In this document: in pieces, positions 1-10,790 of the stretch
How the letters are laid out: each line of letters starts with the position of its first letter
How positions within the stretch are numbered: the first letter of the stretch is position 1
Origin: Artocarpus heterophyllus
Taxonomy: Eukaryota > Streptophyta > Magnoliopsida > Rosales > Moraceae
DNA length: 64,000 nt
Assembly: GCA_025403435.1 (NCBI GenBank)
Contig: CM046353.1
Span: 30,220,602 to 30,284,601, forward strand
Direction: 5' to 3'
Notes under the pieces: model-generated
Seen by the model: the letters and a program-made list of their open reading frames with translations, nothing else
Told to the model about the DNA's origin: nothing
Database searches by the model: none
Program-made: the position numbers and the translations under genes

Positions 1-374
1 GGAGAGATTTCTACTGACTGTTCGTCAGCTGTCATTGGCTTGCCAACTGCAAAGTTTGGCCTACCGATTCCATGAAGTCTGGCCTGCCGATGGTTTCCAT
101 CGGCCTTCTGATCCTTAACAGGTTATTCGGCCTGCCGAACTATCCTTAAAATGTAATATATCATAGCATTCACAAATAAACATACATTGTAGCTAACATG
201 AACACTTGAGCACATCAATTCCATGCGATCGTCACCTGTCATAATACTTAGAATAAATAGTGAGTAACATTAAGATTATAAATCATAACATATAACATAA
301 ATTATTAATAAAATTTACTTAACGTTATTACTAACTTAACATGATCCGTTACATAAAAATTGGTGGGTGTTACA
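1..374 (-). mobile_element. Ty3/gypsy-type LTR, 5' end of the LTR (runs off window)
   Basis: Read on the minus strand from 374, the sequence starts TGTAACACCCACC, the usual opening of plant Ty3/gypsy LTRs. It continues as AT-rich LTR-like DNA and then a GC-rich cluster of CGGCCTGCCGA-like modules at 60-145. At 375 it abuts the interior of a family-1 copia LTR (ATTAAG followed by the conserved GGGTGTCACC stretch), so it appears to have inserted into that LTR. The far end is outside the window, so no target-site duplication can be tested. The assignment rests on the terminus and its position; no protein is visible. Confidence 0.5.
60..145. repeat. Cluster of GGCCTGCCGA modules in the gypsy-type LTR
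   Basis: Four near-copies of TTCGGCCTGCCGAAC or its half-sites lie within 86 bp (GGCCTACCGA, GGCCTGCCGA, CATCGGCC, TTCGGCCTGCCGAAC), spaced about 20-30 bp. The full module is an inverted repeat, TTCGGC-CT-GCCGAA. The same module occurs in the copia family-1 LTRs and leaders elsewhere in the window. Confidence 0.7.
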
Positions 375-930
375 ATTAAGATTTGGGTGTCACCCTTTGG
401 TACATCAAAAGACACAAGTCAAGACAACGGGCCCACTATTCATCTCAAGATTAAGATACAATACAAATATTGTCTAAAGTAGATCGATTTACCAAGACAG
501 AATTATTAATCCAAATCAATTCACTTTATGTCCCGATCCAACACATCGTCACCTATGACAATGTGCCATTGTTTCTATTCATGGAGTCTACCTCTGATAG
601 TTAAGACAAACTATCTCCCAATAGGGATATAGACAATATAACAATCTTTATGTGAATAAAGCGCCTAACTTTATTACCTCGATTGCAGATCTTATGATTT
701 AGACCGTCACCTTAAGAATCATGTCTTTCGCATAATCTGTCCATCATATGCCCAATTCTTAAAGGTTTAGACCCATAGTCTCAGACTTTTTGTTTACTTA
801 ACATACATTCAATAAATATGAACTTAAAGAGGACAAGATTTGGTATATAACAATAAATAAATTCTTTATTAATAAAAATGTCTCCAAAAACCTATTACAT
901 TTTTACTGCTTAGGTCATACATGTCTAACA
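375..930 (-). mobile_element. Family-1 copia LTR fragment
   Basis: This matches the first quarter of the ~2-kb family-1 LTR in minus orientation. It carries the GGGTGTCACCC block, the ATTATTAATCCAAATCAATT block and the terminal CATACATGTCTAACA, which is the reverse complement of TGTTAGACATGTATG. The outer part of the LTR was removed by the gypsy-type element ending at 374. The 154 bp after it (931-1084) match nothing I recognise. Confidence 0.85.
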
Positions 931-1084
931 CTTGTCAATCTAATCGAATTGCATGGATCCTGCGAAGGTTTTATGGGAATTAATTTTAATTTTTTGCTGC
1001 TTATTTAAATCAAAAAATCCAACAAAACCCAACAACATGTAGGTAAATTACTCTTCTTGGAGTTTTGCATCAAAAATATGATAA

Positions 1085-1309
1085 GCACCTGATCGATATA
1101 CGATGCTTGAGACAGTGCCAACAGTTTGTTCTTATGATCTCATACGAGTTAAATTCCAATAACATAACTTGCCTCTTCCAAGTGTCTAATTTGGAATTGG
1201 TTGGTGAGCCATTTCTTTACATTAGATAATATCCCTACATCATCCCAATGAGTAGGATACCATCTACATAAAGAACTAAGAAGACCATCTTTGATGTACT
1301 TGTACACAC
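1085..1309 (-). pseudogene. Copia reverse transcriptase, C-terminal part (element 1)
   Basis: The minus strand encodes CVYK-like VYKYIKDG, then a palm segment, then DVGILSNVKKWL and NQFQIRHLEEASYVIGI, which is the standard copia RT stretch around and after the YVDD box. The catalytic box at 1259-1270 reads YVDG instead of YVDD, so one catalytic aspartate is lost, and the frame shifts just after it. The homologous stretch in element 3 (23600-23790) is the closest match in the window. At 1310 the RT is interrupted by a family-1 LTR and resumes at 3240. Confidence 0.8.
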
Positions 1310-3239
1310 TGCCGAAAAAATAGTATGCATTGAACATTTAAAAATTTTTAATCAGAGTATTTCTCAAAACACAAGTTTGACACGCTATTTGCATAAATTA
1401 ACTAGATCCTACTAACCTTGTATGCCAAAGACCTCCTGCCATCTGTGTAGAGAATAACATTTTAGAAGAGCGTCAACCAACTGGTCTTCTTTGCTATTCT
1501 CTATCCATAATAAGAGTGTGTGTGGGCACACCTCATATAGCTCTTCCCTAGTGACTCTCCTTCCAACCAATTGAGAAAACCTAGAACTAGTGTTCATTAT
1601 TTGTGAATAATAGCTCTGAAGGTAGTTTCAAATACTCATAGACTAGAGTGCTTACTCTTGATTTATCAATTGATCTAAATAACTATAGTACTCACTCCCT
1701 ATAGAGGTCGTCCCTAGGTTTTTTATTATCAGATAAGGCCTCAAAAATTTGAATCTAGATCAATATTTGATAAAATCACGTAAAAATGCGTGATAAGATT
1801 ATCTCTTGGTCGACGGGTCAAACTGGCTGTTCGGCCTGCCGAACTTACTCCATCGGTAAGTTGAACCTGAGGATTGGCCTACCAAACTTATGATAAATGA
1901 TCCCTGCAAATCTTTTATTTTCCACCCGAGATTCTTTGGACAAAGCCTCAATTTTAAGTCAAATAACCTAATAGAGAAGATATTTAATTAAAACAGTTAT
2001 ATTTATATAATCTATAGGAAAATAAATATTCCTGATAAGTCAACAAGTTTATCTTGAATTAATTTACACAAATTAATTCAACCGATAAACAGACATAAAT
2101 TATCTGATCCTATCGGATTTCAGCTAATCTAATAATTTAACATAAGTCACCAATTTATTGGAAAAGCATGCCGTATCGTTATAGGATTTATTATAAGCTA
2201 GTAAAAGGGACCTGATGGACCTATATAGTTCAAGCTCCTGATAATTATAAAACCTAATATCCTAGATATATGTTTCATAATTATCAACACTAATTCTAGT
2301 CCACTAAAAGCTTAGAGCTGCACTCTCAAACTATATAAAATTACGAAGCCCAAATAACTAAATATCCATGATATATCATAATGTATCATATCCCTATTGG
2401 ATATCCATAATCAGCTTAAGGATAAATTCTATCTTACCTTCTTGATTATTTTTCTCTTACATTTTGTTGTCTCACTATTGAAAAACTTACCATCCAAATA
2501 CAGTATACCATTCGATTACACCTATGTATTCAAATGATAGAGCGCTCCAATCTTCCAATTACTTGATAACGTATGCAAGAGGATATCATTGACTCCTAAA
2601 GAGAAGCTATAGATTTCACATCTATGAATAACAGGTCAAGCTATCAAGAGTCATGTCTCCAATGTACTAGTATGGGTACCATCCTAAAATATCGATGTCA
2701 CCCTTTGGTACATCAAAGACATAAGTCAAGATAATGGGCCCACTATTAATCTCAAGATTAAGATATAACACATATGATTGTCTAAAGTGAATTGATTTGC
2801 CAAGACAGAATTATTAATCTAAATCAATTACACTTTATGTCTCGATCCAATACATTGTCACCTATGACAATGCACCAATGTTTCTATTTGTGGAGTCCAC
2901 CTTTGATGGCCACGACAAACCATCTCCCGTTAGGGATATAGACAACATAACAATCTTTGCATGAATAAAGTGTCCAACTTTATTCTCTCGATTGTGGATC
3001 TTATGATTTAGACCATCACCTTTAGAATCATGTCGTCTACATAATCTGTCCATTATATGCTTGATTCTAAAGGTTTAGACTAATAATCTCAGACTTTTGT
3101 TTGCTTATCATACATTCAACAAATATGAACTTAAAAAGGATAAAAATTTGGTATATGCATAATAAATAAATTCTTTATTGATAAAAATGTCTCCAAAAAC
3201 ATATTATATTTTTACTCCTTAGGACATACACGTCTAACA
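1310..3239 (-). mobile_element. Family-1 LTR inserted in element 1 RT (solo LTR)
   Basis: This is a nearly full-length (1,930 bp) LTR in minus orientation, ending in GTCTAACA at 3239. Its other terminus is decayed (TGCCGAAAA for TGTTGGAAAA). It sits cleanly inside the RT of element 1: the two flanks join to give a continuous match to the RT of elements 2 and 3. No internal retrotransposon sequence adjoins either end, so it is a solo LTR by structure. The flanks (CACAC left, CATGT right) do not form a convincing 5-bp duplication. U3 modules lie at 1820-1892, and the R/U5 conserved block at about 1480-1509. Confidence 0.85.
1820..1892 (-). repeat. U3 module array in LTR 1310-3239
   Basis: About three near-palindromic modules occur here, including one complete TTCGGCCTGCCGAAC, lying between the U3 body and the degraded TATA region near 1700. 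Confidence 0.7.
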
Positions 3240-4177
3240 CATGTAAGGTTCATTAATATTTTGATTGAAACCATAAGACTTGATCGCCTTATCAAATCTT
3301 AAGTTCCAAGATGTTGAAGCTTGCTTAAGTCTATAGATGGATTTTTGCAACTTGTAAACTTTTTGCTCTTGACCTTTGACTACATCCTTCTAGTTGCACC
3401 ATATAGATGCCCTCGTCAAGATAACCATTCAAAAAGGTAGTCTTGACATCCATTTGCCATATCTCATACTCAAGACGTGTAGCAATGGATACAAGAATTC
3501 GAATGGATTTAAGCATAGTTACGGGCGAGAAAGTTTCTTCATAATCAACTCCTTCTTTTTGGATATAACCTTTTGCCATAAGCCTAGCTTTGAAAGTCTC
3601 AACTTTCCTATCCACTCCTTTTTTTTTCTTATGAATCCATTTACACCCTACGGGTTTTATCCCTTCAGGTAGGTCCACAAGTCACATACTAAATTGGAGT
3701 ACATGGACTCCATTTCAAGGTTCATAGCCTCCAGCCATTTCTCCTTCGTAGAATCTTCTATTGCATGATGATATGTCAATAGACCATTCTCACCAATATC
3801 AGAGATAGCAATATGTGCTTCTCTTATTTTCCTATAGTAAGCAGGCGGTCTCACAACCCTCCCACTACGTCGAGGTGGTATGACATCTTGATTTGGAGAT
3901 GTGGTCTCCTCATCTTGTTCTTTGACAACAGTTGTCGGTTGTAGTTTGATATGATTAGAAAGTAACTCTTCCGGCACAACTTTGCTACGATGTTTATAGT
4001 TTATCATATAATCATTCTTGAGAAAAGTGGCATTTGTTAACACAAATACTTTCTTTTCTTATGGACTAAACAAAAAAACCTCCCCTCATCCCCTTTGGGT
4101 ATCCTACAAATAAGAATACTTCAAAATATAGTTCCAGCTTCTCAGTCTTTCTTTTTAGCACATGTGTTGGATACCCC
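3240..4177 (-). pseudogene. Copia RT N-terminal half and INT-RT linker (element 1)
   Basis: On the minus strand, two overlapping reading frames (3331-3678 and 3657-4043) give the copia RT entry region. Visible are GCKWIHKKKKGVDRKVE, FKARLMAKGYIQKEGVDYEETFSPV and WQMDVKTTFLNG, the last holding the first catalytic aspartate. Upstream is the linker with REAHIAISDIGENGLLTYHHA and EAMNLEMESM. The two frames are offset, so at least one frameshift separates linker and RT. The left end abuts the LTR at 3239 and the right end is cut by the LTR at 4178. Homology to element 3 suggests element 1 belongs with family 2 rather than with its nested LTRs. Confidence 0.85.
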
Positions 4178-5605
4178 TGTTAGACATGTATGCCCTAAGG
4201 AGTAAAAATGTAATACGTTTTTTGGAGACATTTTTATCAATAAAGAATTTATTCATTTATATATACCAAATCTTGTCCTCTTTACGTTCATATTTGTTGA
4301 ATGTATGATAAGCAAACAGTAGTCTGAGACTGTCAGTCTAAACCTTAAGAGTTGGGCATATGATGGACTGATTATGCGGAAGACACAATTCTTAAGGTGA
4401 TGGTCTAAAACATATGATCCGCAATCGAGGGAATAAAGTTGGGCGCTTTATTCATGTAAAGATTGTTATGTTGTCTATATCCCTACTGGGAGATGGTTTG
4501 TCTTGACCATCAGAGTTGGACTCCGTGAATAGAAACATTGGCACGTTGTCATAGGTGACGATGTGTTGGATCGGGACATAAAGTGAATTGATTTGGATTA
4601 ATAATTCTGTCTTGGCAAATCGATTCACTTTCGACAGTCATTTGTATTGTATCTTAATCCTGAGATGAATAGTGGGCCCATTGTCTCGACTTGGGTCTTT
4701 TGATGTACCAATGGGTGACTCCCACATCTCTATAGTGGTATGCATGCCGGTACGTTCGAGGCATGACTCTTGATAGCGTAGACTTGTTATTCATAGATAT
4801 GGAATCCATAGCTCCTCTTTAGGAGTAATGATATCCTCTTATATGCGTTGTCCTGTAATTGAAAAACTGGAGCGCTCAACCATTTGGGTACATAGGTGTA
4901 ACCGAATGGTATACTATCTTTGGATGGTAAGTTTTCTAATGGTGAGACAATGGAACGTAAGATAAAAATAATCGAGAAGGTAAGACAGAACTTGTCCTTA
5001 AGCCGATTATGGATTATCATATGGGGATACGATACACTTTGATATGTCATGGAGACTTAGCTACACGAGCTTCATAATTCTATAAAGTTTGAGAGTGCAG
5101 CTCCAAGCTTTTAGTGGAGTAGCGTTGGAGTTGATAATTGTGAAATGTATATCTGGGATATTGGGTTTCATAATTATCATGAGCTTGAACTTTATAGGTC
5201 AATTTTGGTCCCCTTTGCTAGCTCACAAAATCCTGTAACGACACAGCGTGCTTTTCCAATAATTGATGACTTATGTCGGATTTATCAGATTGGTTTAAAA
5301 TTTGTAAGAATCAAATAATTTATGTCTGTTTATCGGTTGAATTAATTTTGTAAAAAATTAGTTCAAGATAAATTTGTTGAATTATTGCGATCAGATAATT
5401 CTTGTATGTTTATCGGTTGTTTTAATTTTTGACAAATTAGAACAAGATAAACTTGTAGAATTATTGTGAATTGATTTATTTTCTTAGAGATTATCTTGAT
5501 AAAGTTTGTTTTGATCAGATAACTTCTCTATTGGGTTATTTGAATCAAAACTGAGACTTTATCCTTTAGAATCTCGGATGGAAAATAAAAGATTCACGGA
5601 GATTT

Positions 5606-5655
5606 TTTCTCGGGAGTTCGGCCTATCGGATGACGTGTTCGGCCTGCCGATCAGC
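5606..5655 (+). repeat. U3 module array in LTR 4178-6170
   Basis: Two modules occur: GTTCGGCCTATCGGATG (decayed) and GTTCGGCCTGCCGATC (intact). They end immediately upstream of the 33-bp palindrome and about 115-150 bp upstream of the TATA box. Confidence 0.75.
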
Positions 5656-5659
5656 GGGA

Positions 5660-5692
5660 GATAAGATTACACGTTTTCACGTGGATCTTATC
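5660..5692 (+). promoter_or_regulatory. 33-bp U3 palindrome with GATAAGAT arms and ACGT cores
   Basis: The arms GATAAGAT and ATCTTATC are perfect inverted complements. Between them lie CACG and CACGTGG, so the site combines I-box-like GATAAG elements with a G-box core (CACGTG). The same 33-bp spacing is kept at 16123-16155 and 30528-30560, and a 31-bp version is at 7225-7255. Binding by light- or ABA-linked factors is an inference from the motifs only. Confidence 0.6.
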
Positions 5693-5769
5693 AGATACTG
5701 ATCCGAATTTGATTCTGTTTTGAGTTTTTGAGACCTAATCTGAAATGGACTGACCCCAGGACCAATAGG

Positions 5770-5779
5770 TATAAAAAGG
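5770..5779 (+). promoter_or_regulatory. TATA box of LTR 4178-6170
   Basis: TATAAAAAGG lies about 400 bp before the LTR end, in a context conserved between copies (CTCTATAAATAGGGAG in others). Equivalent boxes are at 16234-16242, 30637-30647, 40226-40236 and 55136-55146 on the plus strand. They mark the start of R. Confidence 0.75.
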
Positions 5780-6170
5780 GAGTGAGTCTCATGATTTACT
5801 CAGATCAATTTGAGAGATTAAGAGTGATACTCTTCTAGTGAGCATCTGAAAACTCCCTGAGAGCTTTTGTTCACAAATCACGAGCACTAGCTTTGGGTTC
5901 TCTCTGTTGGTTGGAAGGAGAGTCACCGGTGGAAGAGCTGTACGTGTGAGCCCACACTCACTCCGGTTGTGGATAGAGAATAGCAAAGAAGACCAGTTGG
6001 TTGAGGCTCTTCTAGAACGTTACTTCTCTACACAGGTTGCAGAGGTTCTTCGGCACACTGAGGTTAGTAAGATCTGTCTAATTTATACATATAACATGTC
6101 AAACTTGTGTTTTGGAAATTACTCTGATGAAAAATTTTAAAAAATTCTGCTGCGTACTTTGTTTCCAACA

Positions 6171-6775
6171 AGCCCCATATACAGATATGTTGTAAACTAG
6201 GTTTACGACCATTTTATAACTCTAAGGGTGTTTTTTGAATACATTTAGAAGATATGTTGTAGTTTGTAGCGTATATACCCAAAATGAAGTGGGTAATGAT
6301 GAGTAGCTGAGCATGGATCTCACCATATCAAACAACATCCGATTTCTTCTCTCTACAACACTATTTTGTTGTGGTGTTCTAGGTGCGGTGAGTTGTGATA
6401 GAATACCATGTTCTATCAAATAGTCTTTGAACTCGGTATCAAGGTATTCCCTTCCTCGACTGGATTGAAGAGTCTTCATAGTCTTTCCTAATTGCTTTTC
6501 AGCTTCTACTTGGAATTCTTTGAACTTCTCAAAAGTTTTAGATTTCCTTTACATTAGGCACATGTATCCATACCTCGAATAATTGTCAATAAATGTGACA
6601 AAATATTCGTAACCACCACGTGCTTATGCATTTGATGGATCACAGACGTCCGAATGTATTAGCTCAAGTGGTTCCTTGGCCCTTTCACCGTTTGCAAAGA
6701 AAGGCCTTTTAGTCATTTTTCCTTTAAGACAAGATTCACAAACTGGTAAAAAACTAATTTTAGTTCTCTTAATGG
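6171..6775 (-). pseudogene. Copia integrase catalytic core (element 1)
   Basis: The longest open stretch (6222-6479) reads REYLDTEFKDYLIEHGI, QLTAPRTPQQNSVVERRN and RSMLSYSSLPTSFW, the C-terminal half of the copia integrase core. It includes the third catalytic acidic residue, E in VVERRN. The second catalytic aspartate, normally in SDRGGEY, is replaced: the sequence reads SSRGREY. Upstream (6480-6775) the match continues through DYSRYGY-like and KRPF-like segments with frameshifts. The end at 6775 is cut by the next LTR, so the gag and protease of element 1 are missing. Confidence 0.85.
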
Positions 6776-8210
6776 TGTTAGAAAAATAGTACGTAGCAGA
6801 ATTTTAAAATTTTTTACATCAGAGTATTTTTCAAAACACAAGTTTGACATGCTATATGCAGAAATTTATCAGATCTTATTAACCTTGTTTATGTCAAAAG
6901 CTCCTGCAGTCTGTGAAGAGATGTACGTTCTAGAAGGACCTTAACTAGTTAGCCTTCTTTGCTATTCTCTATCCACTACTAGTGTGTGTGTGGGCACACT
7001 CATACAGCTCTTCCACCAAGTAGCTCTCTTTCTAACCAATTGAGAATAACAGCTTTCTAGAGAGTTGTAGAGACTCACCAGCAGAGTCTCACTTTAGATT
7101 TCTCAACTGATCTCTATGACAATGAGTCTCACTCCTCTTTATATAGAGGTTGGGCCTAGGAGTTATTCCTTATTAGATAAGGCCTCAAAAATTCGAATTA
7201 GAATCAAATCAGAAACAATATCTGATAAATCCGTGTGGAAATGTGTAATTTATCTAACACTCGGACGACAGGCCAAACTGGCAGATCGGCCCGTCGAACT
7301 TGCTCCATCGGCAGGCCAAACTTAAAGATCGGCCTGCCGAACTTTCGATAAATGACCCCTACGAATCTTTATTTTCCACCCAAGATTCTTGGGATAGATC
7401 CTAAGTTTTAATTTAAATAACCCAATAGAGAAGTTATCTTATTAAAACAATCATATCTAGATAATCTCTAGGAAAATAAATATTCCTAATAACTTAACAA
7501 GTTTATCTTGAATTAATTTAAAATTAATCCAGCTGATAAATAAACATGAATTATCTTATCCAGATAATTCAATAAGTTTATCTTGAATTAATTTATTCAC
7601 AAAATTAATTCAACCGATAAACATACATAAATTATCTAATCCTATCGAATTTTCAACCAATTTGATAATTTGACACAAGTCATTAATTATTAGAAAAGCA
7701 TGCTGTATCGTTCCAGGATTTTTATGAGCTAGCAAAGGGGACCTAATGGACCTATGTAGTTCAAACTCCTGATTATTATGAAACCCAATATCCTAGATAT
7801 ATATTTCATAATTATCAGCTCTAACACTACTCCACTAAAAGCTTAGAGCTACACTTTCGAGCTATATAGAATTACAAAGCCTGTATAGCTAAGTCTCTAT
7901 GACATATCATAATATATCGTATTCCCATAGGATTATCCATAATCGGCTTAAGGACAAGTTCTATCTTACCTTCTCATTTATTTTTATTTTACATTCCATT
8001 ATCTCACCATTGAAAAACATACCATTTATAGACGGTATACCATTCGGTTACACCTGTGTATCCAAATGGTTGAGCGCTTCAATTTTTCAATTACAAGATA
8101 ACGCATATAAGAGGATATCAACTACTCCTAAAGAGGAGCTATGGATTCCATATCTATGAATAACAGGTCTACACTATCAAGAGTCACGCCTCCAATGTAG
8201 CGACATGCGG
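6776..8210 (-). mobile_element. Family-1 LTR, truncated by element 2
   Basis: The LTR starts TGTTAGAAAAATAG at 6776 (minus orientation, so this is its 3' end) and runs 1,435 bp. It stops at GCGACATGCGG, where the 3' LTR of element 2 begins. About 550-600 bp of the LTR 5' part should lie beyond element 2 but is not found in the window. GC modules are at 7262-7350, the 31-bp palindrome at 7225-7255 and an antisense reading frame at 7899-8159. The TATA box survives (TTTATATAGAGG near 7140 on +). Confidence 0.88.
7262..7350 (-). repeat. U3 module array in LTR 6776-8210
   Basis: About four modules spaced roughly 20-22 bp occur (CAGATCGGCC, CCATCGGCAGGCC, GATCGGCCTGCCGAAC and a decayed first copy). 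Confidence 0.7.
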
Positions 8211-10246
8211 TGTTGGAAAAATTGTATGCAGCGGAATTTTAAAAATTTTATATTAGAGTATTTTTCAAAACACAATTTTGACGTGCTATATGCATAAATT
8301 AACTAGATCTTACTAACCTTTGAATGCCAAAGAACTCCCGCAATCCGTGAAGAGAAGTAACGTTCCAAAAGAGCCTCAACCAACTAGTCTTCTTTGCTAT
8401 TCTCTATCCACGATCGGAGTGACTGTGGGCTCACATGTACATCTCTTCCTCTAGGTGACTCTCCTTCCAACCAATTGAGAGAACCAAAAGCTAGAGTTCG
8501 TGATTTGTGAATAGGAGCTCTCAGGGAGTTTCAGATTCTCACAAGCAAAGTATCACTCTTAATCTCTCAATTGATCTGAATAACTTATCAGACTTATTCC
8601 CTGTTTATAGAGGTTGGGTCTAGGGTTAGTCCTTTTCAGATAAGGTTTCAAAAATTTGAATTAGAATCAAATTCAGCTCAATATTTCATGAAATTCGCGT
8701 GAAAATATGTGATCTTTTTTTTTTTTTTTTGCGCATCGACAGCCCGATCTGCTCAATCGACAGGCTGAACTTGCCCCATCGGCAGGCCGAACTTCAGGAT
8801 CAACATGTCGAACTGTCGAAAAAGAATCTCAACAAATCTTTTATTTTCTACTCAAGATTCTATAGGATAAAGTCTCAGTTTAATTCAAATAACCCAATAG
8901 AGAAGTTATCTAATTGAAACAACTTTATCTAGATAATCTATAGGAAAATAAATGAATTCCTAATAATTCTATACGTTTATCTTGATTTAATTTATTTAAA
9001 ATTAAATCAACTGATAAACTGACAAGAATTATCCAATCTTAATAATTCAACAAGTTTATCTTGAATTAATTTTATCACAAAATTAATTTAATCGATAACC
9101 AAACATGAATTATTTGATTCCTCAAAATTTCAACCAATCTAATAAATCTAACATGAGTCACAAATTATTAAAAAAGCACACCGTATCGTTACAGGATTTT
9201 GTGAGCTAGCAAAGGGGACTAAATGGACCATATATTTTAAGCTCTCGATAATTACGAAACCCAATATCTCAAATATACATTTTATAATTATCAACTCCAA
9301 CGCTACTCCACTAAAAGCTTGGAGCTGCACTCTCGAACTACATAGAATTACGAAGCCCGTATAGCTAAGTCTCCATGACATATCATAGTGTATCGTATCC
9401 CTATAAGAGTATCCATAACCGGATTAACGACAAGTTCTGTCTTACCCTCCTGATTATTTTTATCTTACGTTCCATTATCTCACCATCGAAAAACTTACTA
9501 TACAAAAATAGTATACCATTCGGTTACACCTATGTATCTAAATGGTTGAGTACTCCAGTTTTCAATTATAGGATAACGCATATAAGAGGATATCACTACT
9601 CCTAAAGAGGGGCTATGGATTCCATATCTATGAATAACAGGTCTACGCTATCAAGAGTCATGCCTCCAGCGTACCGGCGTGCATACCACTATTAAGATGT
9701 GGGTGTCACCATTTGGTACATCAAAAGACACAAGTCAAGACAATGGGCCACTATTCATCTCAAGATTAAGATACAATACAAATGATTGTCCAAAGTGAAT
9801 CGATTTGCCGAGACAGAATTATTAATCCAAATCAATTTACTTTATGTCCCGATCTAACACATCGTCACCTATGATAACATGCCAATGTTTCTATTCATGG
9901 AGTCCACCTCCGATGGTCAAGATAAACCATCTCCTAAAAGGGATATAGACAACATAACAATCTTTGCATGAATAAAGTGCCCAACTTTATTCCCTCGATT
10001 GCAGATCTTATGATTTAGACCGTCACTTTAAGAATCATGTCTTTCGCATAATCTGTCCATCATATGCCCAATTCTTAAAGGTTTAGACCGACAGTCTTAG
10101 ACTTTTGTTTGCTTAATATACATTCAACAAATATAAACGTAAAGAGGATAAGATTTAGTATATAAACAATGAATAAATTCTTTACTGATTAAAATATCTC
10201 CAAAAACTTATTACATTTTTACTCCTTAGGGCATACATGTCTAACA
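8211..10246 (-). mobile_element. 3' LTR of copia element 2 (family 1)
   Basis: This 2,036-bp LTR in minus orientation runs from TGTTGGAAAA at 8211 to CATACATGTCTAACA at 10246. The internal region of element 2 follows directly, with a polypurine tract at 10247-10258, which makes this its 3' LTR. It inserted into the older LTR 6776-8210. It carries a four-module GC array (8731-8818), a 17-20 nt T run just before it (from about 8707) and a 76-codon antisense frame (9375-9605). Confidence 0.9.
8731..8818 (-). repeat. U3 module array in LTR 8211-10246
   Basis: Four modules occur with a period close to 22 bp; the best is CATCGGCAGGCCGAAC. The others have lost one CpG each (ATCGACAGGCTGAAC, ATCAACATGTCGAAC). 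Confidence 0.75.
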
Positions 10247-10258
10247 ATCTCCCACTTG
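10247..10258 (-). other. Polypurine tract of element 2
   Basis: On the minus strand CAAGTGGGAGAT lies directly against the LTR start TGTTAGACATG. This is the standard copia plus-strand primer site, and it fixes the orientation of element 2. Confidence 0.9.
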
Positions 10259-10278
10259 CACTAAGTGAGTAAATATGA

Positions 10279-10790
10279 CTAATCTCGCATCCCCATAGCT
10301 TCCACGTGCCTCTCAAAGACTCTCCCAATAAGTGTCTTCGTAAATGGATCAACTAAATTGTCCTCTGATGTGATCTTGTACACCGTGACATGCCTGCCCT
10401 CAATGAAGTCCTTTGTCACATGATACTTTCGATCAATATGCTTACTATTCTTGTGAAATCTTGATGCCTTATCATTAGTTATTGCCGCACTGTTGTCACA
10501 GTACAGTGATACCGCTTTATCCACACCAAGAACTACCTCAAGATCCCTAAGGAACTTGCGAAGCCACACTACTTCTTTCGAAGCATCACTAGCTGCCACA
10601 TACTCGGCCTCCATTGTTGAATCTGAAGTGCAATCTTGCTTCATACTTCTCCAACTGATGGCACTGATGCCCAGAGTAAACACAAAACCCGAAGTTGATT
10701 TCTTAGAATCTAGACAGGACTAAAAATTTGAGTCAATATATCCTAGAGGAGTTAAGTCCTCACCCGAATACACAAGCATATACCCTCGAG
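10279..10790 (-). pseudogene. Copia RNase H (element 2)
   Basis: An open stretch of 134 codons (10279-10683) covers the type I RNase H domain of copia pol. It contains [19 protein letters not shown] with the catalytic glutamate, [10 protein letters not shown] with a catalytic aspartate, [15 protein letters not shown] and [12 protein letters not shown]. Catalytic residues look intact, and this is the best-preserved RNase H in the window. The N-terminal part (10684-10790) is interrupted by stops. The domain lies next to the PPT, as expected for the 3' end of copia pol. Confidence 0.9.

Larger units (their letters stand above)
4178..6170 (+). mobile_element. Full-length solo LTR, family 1 (reference copy)
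   Basis: This 1,993-bp LTR starts TGTTAGACATGTATGCCC and ends TTTCCAACA. It is flanked by ACCCC (4173-4177) and AGCCC (6171-6175), a 5-bp target-site duplication with one mismatch. Removing it restores a continuous integrase match (compare 24750-24790). No internal sequence adjoins it, so it is a solo LTR produced by LTR-LTR recombination. It holds two GC modules (about 5615-5655), a 33-bp palindrome (5660-5692), a TATA box (5770-5779) and the conserved R/U5 reading frame (5907-6140). Among the copies it has kept many CpG sites that are TpG or CpA elsewhere, which suggests it is relatively young. Confidence 0.93.

Noticed and set aside
1310..3239. Target-site duplication for this LTR
   Set aside because: The flanks CACAC and CATGT share too little; only a 1-bp overlap fits the reconstructed empty site.
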